Assembly: GCA_030147525.1 (NCBI GenBank)
Contig: JASBVF010000056.1
Span: 310,001-374,000 of the forward strand
Direction: 5' to 3'
From: Bacteroidota bacterium
GTDB taxonomy: Bacteria; Bacteroidota; Bacteroidia; Chitinophagales; Saprospiraceae
Length of the DNA: 64,000 nucleotides
The notes beneath the pieces are model-generated. The model searched no databases. It saw only the letters and a program-made list of their open reading frames with translations, and was not told where the DNA came from. The first letter of the stretch is position 1, and each line of letters begins with the position of its first letter. Both the position numbers and the translations under genes were made by a program. Below, piece by piece: positions 60,610 to 64,000 of this stretch.

Positions 60610-60659
60610 GCAGGCAGTCTGTCACGTAATCATTTGTCCATCATAAAACAGAATAAGTC

Positions 60660-60842
60660 ATGTTAGAAAATAGAAGTATTAAAGTTAAGATCGTCAAAGA
60701 AAACGCAAGGACTGTAGTCCTTAAGTTTGTCACCCTAAACCGCACTATGCCTGTCCCGAAATCAGAATTCGAAAAGCGGGTTGAAAGCGGACTTTACGAC
60801 GTGATTAACCAGGAAGAACTCTCGGTTGCCGAGAAAGACTAA
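60660..60842 (+). CDS. Small protein of unknown function
   Basis: The 60-residue protein has strand-rich ends (SIKVKIVKENARTVVLKFVTLNRTMPVPKSEFEKRV) and an acidic tail. It lies 50 bp after the preceding small gene and 126 bp before rpsU. No family is recognised. Confidence 0.55.
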   Translation: MLENRSIKVKIVKENARTVVLKFVTLNRTMPVPKSEFEKRVESGLYDVINQEELSVAEKD

Positions 60843-60968
60843 GTCAGTAAAACCGGGCACTTCAAAGCAACCCATATAACGCTGGAACTATCGCTCAAGT
60901 AAACTAAAAACCAAAGGCTCTTCCATAAGGAAGGCATCTAATTAATTTCTTAACACTTAAATTGAAAT

Positions 60969-61160
60969 ATGCTAATAGTTAATGTAAAAAAAGGTGAAAG
61001 TATCGACAGGGCTTTAAGACGTTACAAAAGAAAACACAGACAAACCAAGCTCCGCCAGGAACTCATGCGCCGCAGAACTTTTACCAAACCTTCAGAAGTA
61101 AGAAGAAATGAACTCCTGGATGCTGAATACCGGGAAAAAATAACAGCGGATCTCTTCTAA
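60969..61160 (+). CDS. rpsU: Ribosomal protein bS21
   Basis: The 63-residue protein shows the bS21 pattern: an N-terminal strand (LIVNVKKGESIDRALRRYKRKH), then basic helices with RRRTFTKPSEVRRNELLDAEY. It binds the 30S platform near the anti-Shine-Dalgarno end of 16S rRNA. In Bacteroidota, which mostly do not use Shine-Dalgarno pairing, bS21 has been linked to hiding that sequence. Its place in a stress-type cluster instead of beside dnaG is notable. Confidence 0.9.
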   Translation: MLIVNVKKGESIDRALRRYKRKHRQTKLRQELMRRRTFTKPSEVRRNELLDAEYREKITADLF

Positions 61161-61376
61161 AACTAATTTCTTCAGGTCACTTCTGTGGTCTTACATTACG
61201 AGCAGCCGGCATTCGAGCACGTAGAAATCTGTATCCTTACTTAACCATCAGATTATTCCCGCTCGTGAGCCAAGTTTCTTTTAGTGAAATCCGGCTTTCG
61301 CAAGAAAGAATTACGTCGTCCCGAATTCGAAGGCAGGAAGCCGCCGCTTATCCAAAGCTCAAAATATCAATCAGTT

Positions 61377-61634
61377 ATGAACTTAATCCAATTCGTAAAA
61401 TCTCTTTTTGGAAAAAGCAATTCCGAGGAGTCAAAAACAGGTTTTGTTAAATTTTTCAACCGGTCAAGAGGATACGGTTTCATCCAAAGCAAGGAGTTTG
61501 ACAATCGCATTTTCGTACATATTTCCGAACTGAAAGACCGGGTTCGCACCGGAGATAGAGTAAAATTCGAAATAGAGGCAGACCCCAAAGGCCCCCGGGC
61601 TAAAAATGTGGAATTGGTAACTGATGCCGGATAA
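61377..61634 (+). CDS. Cold-shock-domain protein
   Basis: The 85-residue protein from the ATG at 61377 has a short N-terminal helix (MNLIQFVKSLFGKS) and a cold-shock OB fold with both RNA-binding motifs: RGYGFI (RNP1) and IFVHISEL (RNP2-like). RVKFEIEADPKGPRAKNVELV follows. It would bind single-stranded RNA or DNA and melt secondary structure. The ORF can be extended upstream to 61284, but the added stretch has no family similarity. A 216-bp leader separates it from rpsU. Confidence 0.88.
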   Translation: MNLIQFVKSLFGKSNSEESKTGFVKFFNRSRGYGFIQSKEFDNRIFVHISELKDRVRTGDRVKFEIEADPKGPRAKNVELVTDAG

Positions 61635-61682
61635 TTTTGGCAAATGACCCAATAAAATTTCTTCAAGCCGTTTCGCTTGTTT

Positions 61683-61690
61683 TATTTTTG
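61683..61690 (+). promoter_or_regulatory. Putative promoter -7 box for the PhoD-like gene
   Basis: TATTTTTG fits TAnnTTTG, 15 bp upstream of the ATG at 61706. TTTC at 61658-61661 lies 21 bp upstream as a possible -33. Confidence 0.45.
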
Positions 61691-61705
61691 GCAAAAAATC
61701 AAACG

Positions 61706-63286
61706 ATGCGAATCGTAAACCTGACTCTTTTTACGCTACTCGTCCTTTCTGAGGCCTCAACGCAAAACATTTTCCACCCTGAACTTTCAGGTTTACTTGA
61801 TTCAAGCAATGCCCCTTTCTACTTTGGGGTCGCATCAGGCGATCCCCAGGAAGACGGTGTGGTCATTTGGTCAAAAATAATCCCGGAAAATATTGAACCT
61901 CAACAGGTTAGTTGGGAAGTAGCCTTGGATACCCTCATGCAGAATGTCGTAGGTTCAGGCTCAGTAATGACGGATGCCTCCTCTGCATTCACCGTAAAAG
62001 TTAATGCTGGTGGCCTCAAACCAGGCACAACTTACTTTTATCGTTTTAAACACAAAGACACTTTTTCCCCCATTGGCAGAACCAAAACATGTAAAACTAC
62101 AGACCCGGATCAACTTCGATTTGCCGTCGTCAGTTGTGCTGATTACCAATCAGGCTACTTCAACGCTTTCGGTGATATTGCCCAGCGTAACGACCTCGAC
62201 GCTGTGATCCATTTGGGCGACTACATCTACGAATATGGTTCCTGGCGCCCAGGCCGGAAACGCATGCTAAAAAACCAATACCGCAGCCACATCCCCGATA
62301 AAGAATGTACCACATTGAAGGATTACCGTACCCGCTACGGTCAGTACCGGCTTGACCCACAACTGAAAGAGGCACACCGTTTGCATCCATTCATTGTAAT
62401 CTGGGATGATCACGAAATTGCAAACAACGCCTCCATCGAAGGCCCGGGTAATAACCGGCAAAAAGCAGAAGAATGGGAGCTGCGGAAAGCAGAAGCAAGG
62501 CAGGCTTATTTTGAATGGTTGCCGATTCGTGAAAACCCGGAAAAAAGCATCATCCGAAAATTTTCCTTCGGCAATCTCGCCGAGCTTTGGATGCTCGATG
62601 GACGGCTCGAAGGGCGAAGCGCACAAGCCAAAGGAATCAATGATCCGGCATTGCAATCACCTGACCGTTTCATGTTGGGCGAAGCGCAGACAGCCTGGTT
62701 GTTAAACGGTATGAAAGAGTCCAAGGCAAGCTGGAAAATTATCGGCAATCAGGTCATTTTTTCTCCCCTCAACGACAGTAAAGTTTTCAGCAGAACCCCA
62801 TCCATTGGCATGGATCGGTGGGATGGATACCCGGTGGAGCGACAGCGAATCTTTGATTTTTTTTATGAAAACAACCTGAAAGATATCGTTGTCATCACCG
62901 GTGATGTGCACACTTCCTGGGCTTTTGAATTGACCAGCGAACCCTCAAACCCCGGTGTTTACGATAAAAAAACAGGAAAAGGGGTCATCGGAGCTGAATT
63001 TACAACGCCCAGTGTCACGTCTTTCAACTTTGATGAAATAGTGCCCAGGTTTATTACCTGGGAAGCAAAACGCCGTTTCAAGAAGAAAAAAAACAACCCC
63101 CATCTGCGCTACCTCGACCTGAACCGACACGGATATTTGACTTTGACACTAACAAAAGAATACGCTCAGGCAGACTGGTTTTACATCAAAAAAAGAGACC
63201 GGATTGACGAAAGGGTGAAAAAAAAGGCAACACGCTACCTGGAATTAGGCGGACAGTCGCTGGAAAAATGTCAGCCTTCTGATTAA
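61706..63286 (+). CDS. PhoD-family alkaline phosphatase / phosphodiesterase
   Basis: From the ATG at 61706 the protein has 526 residues with a signal peptide (NLTLFTLLVLSEASTQ). The PhoD layout is present: an N-terminal Ig-like part (GVASGDPQEDGVVIWSKI), then the metallophosphoesterase motifs VVSCADYQSGYFNAF, HLGDYIYEYG, WDDHEIANNA, GNQVIFSPL and VVITGDVHTSWAFEL. PhoD enzymes cleave phosphodiesters or phosphomonoesters outside the cell using Ca2+ and Fe3+. It ends with a charged C-terminus. It may serve phosphate scavenging; no Pho regulator is adjacent. Confidence 0.93.
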   Translation: MRIVNLTLFTLLVLSEASTQNIFHPELSGLLDSSNAPFYFGVASGDPQEDGVVIWSKIIPENIEPQQVSWEVALDTLMQNVVGSGSVMTDASSAFTVKVNAGGLKPGTTYFYRFKHKDTFSPIGRTKTCKTTDPDQLRFAVVSCADYQSGYFNAFGDIAQRNDLDAVIHLGDYIYEYGSWRPGRKRMLKNQYRSHIPDKECTTLKDYRTRYGQYRLDPQLKEAHRLHPFIVIWDDHEIANNASIEGPGNNRQKAEEWELRKAEARQAYFEWLPIRENPEKSIIRKFSFGNLAELWMLDGRLEGRSAQAKGINDPALQSPDRFMLGEAQTAWLLNGMKESKASWKIIGNQVIFSPLNDSKVFSRTPSIGMDRWDGYPVERQRIFDFFYENNLKDIVVITGDVHTSWAFELTSEPSNPGVYDKKTGKGVIGAEFTTPSVTSFNFDEIVPRFITWEAKRRFKKKKNNPHLRYLDLNRHGYLTLTLTKEYAQADWFYIKKRDRIDERVKKKATRYLELGGQSLEKCQPSD

Positions 63287-63537
63287 ATTTGAAACTTTAA
63301 CAAAATCTCAGCGAACCATATTTTAATTTCGCACCTTATACGATCCGGGTTTTGTACCCAGGCATCTCTCAGAAGAAACTTTTTACCGAGAACAATTAAG
63401 ACTAACCGTGGTATCAGCCCGATGCTTTTACTGCTTTTCGCCCGTTTCGAAGAAGCGGACCGAGGTTACTGTCTTTTTTTAACCACAAAAACCGGTGTTT
63501 AAATCGGTAAACTATTCACTTCAAAAAAGAGATTTCA
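63287..63537. other. Intergenic region with no recognised feature
   Basis: This 251-bp gap separates the PhoD-like and beta-lactamase-like genes on the same strand. I see no clear terminator, promoter box or repeat in it. Confidence 0.4.
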
Positions 63538-64000
63538 ATGATTTTTAAAACTTTGCAGACCTGCGCCCTGGTATTTTTTATAGCTATCGGAACATTCGCA
63601 CAAAGTAACTACAACCCGGATCTGCCACTTCAAATGCCGGATCGGTTTGTTTTACCGCTGAGAAGTTTGGAGGACGCAGACCTACAAGCTAAGCTGGCTA
63701 AAAAACTCAACGCAAACCCTAAGTGGAAGCAGCTCATCGCCCAAAAAAGATTGGCCGTGGGGCTTGTCGACCTCGCTGACCCTTACAACGTGCGCTATGC
63801 TGCTGTCAACAGCGATGAAATGATGTACGCTGCAAGCCTTCCAAAAATTGCAGTGCTGTTGGCTGCTGAAGATGCTATCGCAAAGGGAGAACTAAAAGCA
63901 ACGCCGGAAGTACTTTCCGATATGCGTTCAATGATCAGCAAGTCAAATAATCAGGCTACGACCCGAATGATTGACCGGCTTGGATACAAAAAAATCTCCA
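63538..64000 (+). CDS. Class A beta-lactamase-like serine hydrolase, 3' part outside window
   Basis: The visible 154 residues start with a signal peptide (LVFFIAIGTFAQ). They contain the serine-lysine motif AASLPKIAVL, which fits the S-x-x-K active site, and a second motif SKSNNQATTRMI in the place of SDN. The protein thus looks like a periplasmic beta-lactamase2-type hydrolase. The KTG-type third motif lies beyond the window. Such proteins may be true beta-lactamases or peptidoglycan-related transpeptidase or peptidase relatives. The family call is moderately sure. Confidence 0.72.
   Translation, partial: MIFKTLQTCALVFFIAIGTFAQSNYNPDLPLQMPDRFVLPLRSLEDADLQAKLAKKLNANPKWKQLIAQKRLAVGLVDLADPYNVRYAAVNSDEMMYAASLPKIAVLLAAEDAIAKGELKATPEVLSDMRSMISKSNNQATTRMIDRLGYKKIS

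Overview
The window looks like chromosome from a member of the Bacteroidota, most likely a Saprospirales relative. This rests on several signs: Bacteroidota-restricted families (DUF4270, DUF4290, and two DUF4199 genes beside glycosyltransferases and a dihydroorotase-like gene), many TAnnTTTG-type -7 promoter boxes, near absence of Shine-Dalgarno sites, many secreted lipoproteins and outer-membrane barrels, and a large PKD/OmpA-type envelope protein. No tRNA, rRNA, CRISPR array, phage or transposase gene was seen. Both window edges cut a gene: a patatin-like membrane protein on the left and a class A beta-lactamase-like hydrolase on the right.

Layout. 1-12.5 kb is mostly housekeeping on the minus strand: alanine dehydrogenase, tsaE, an aquaglyceroporin, DUF4290, glmS, DUF4270 and a glycogen-synthase N-domain protein, with panC divergent from the last; then a gamma carbonic anhydrase and a frameshifted DUF5691 gene. 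12.6-20.4 kb holds secreted and outer-membrane proteins, a glycosyltransferase, an ECF sigma factor with a membrane partner whose C-terminus looks barrel-like, and an Rpn-type nuclease. 20.5-24 kb is one large Dna2-like nuclease-helicase gene that contains three different repeat elements in frame. 24-36.5 kb holds two tandem dicarboxylate symporters, a translationally coupled pair of glycosyltransferases, two DUF4199 proteins, a dihydroorotase homologue that has lost its metal ligands, an amidohydrolase lipoprotein, a CotH-like protein and lpxK.

36.6-43.4 kb is the most unusual locus. An EAD11-like/iSTAND-like protein, a MoxR AAA+ ATPase and a 1381-residue protein with three membrane segments follow each other on the minus strand. 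The large protein combines a PKD-like domain, a degenerate vWA-like domain, TPR-like repeats, an OmpA domain and a TSP3 repeat. It resembles the MoxR-vWA-iSTAND conflict systems predicted by comparative genomics, but is apparently tied to peptidoglycan. 45-53.6 kb carries an AraC regulator, a fatty acid desaturase and a methyltransferase close to fungal sphingolipid C9-methyltransferases, then a histidine kinase and response regulator in convergent orientation, and a SulP transporter with a beta carbonic anhydrase. 53.7-64 kb holds a phosphoesterase / kinase-like / Omp85-like fusion, a ClC channel with CBS domains, a small stress-type cluster (two small proteins, bS21, a cold-shock-domain protein) behind a long AT-rich leader, and a PhoD-like phosphatase.

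A second theme runs through the window. Many short gaps between co-oriented genes are filled by elements made of 7-8 bp words repeated in tandem and facing a complementary array, so each can fold into a long hairpin. The words differ from element to element but the architecture is the same. One such element, one tandem array without an opposing arm and one CCGG-type hairpin element lie in frame inside the helicase gene, and one element adjoins the start-less 5' end of the large envelope gene.
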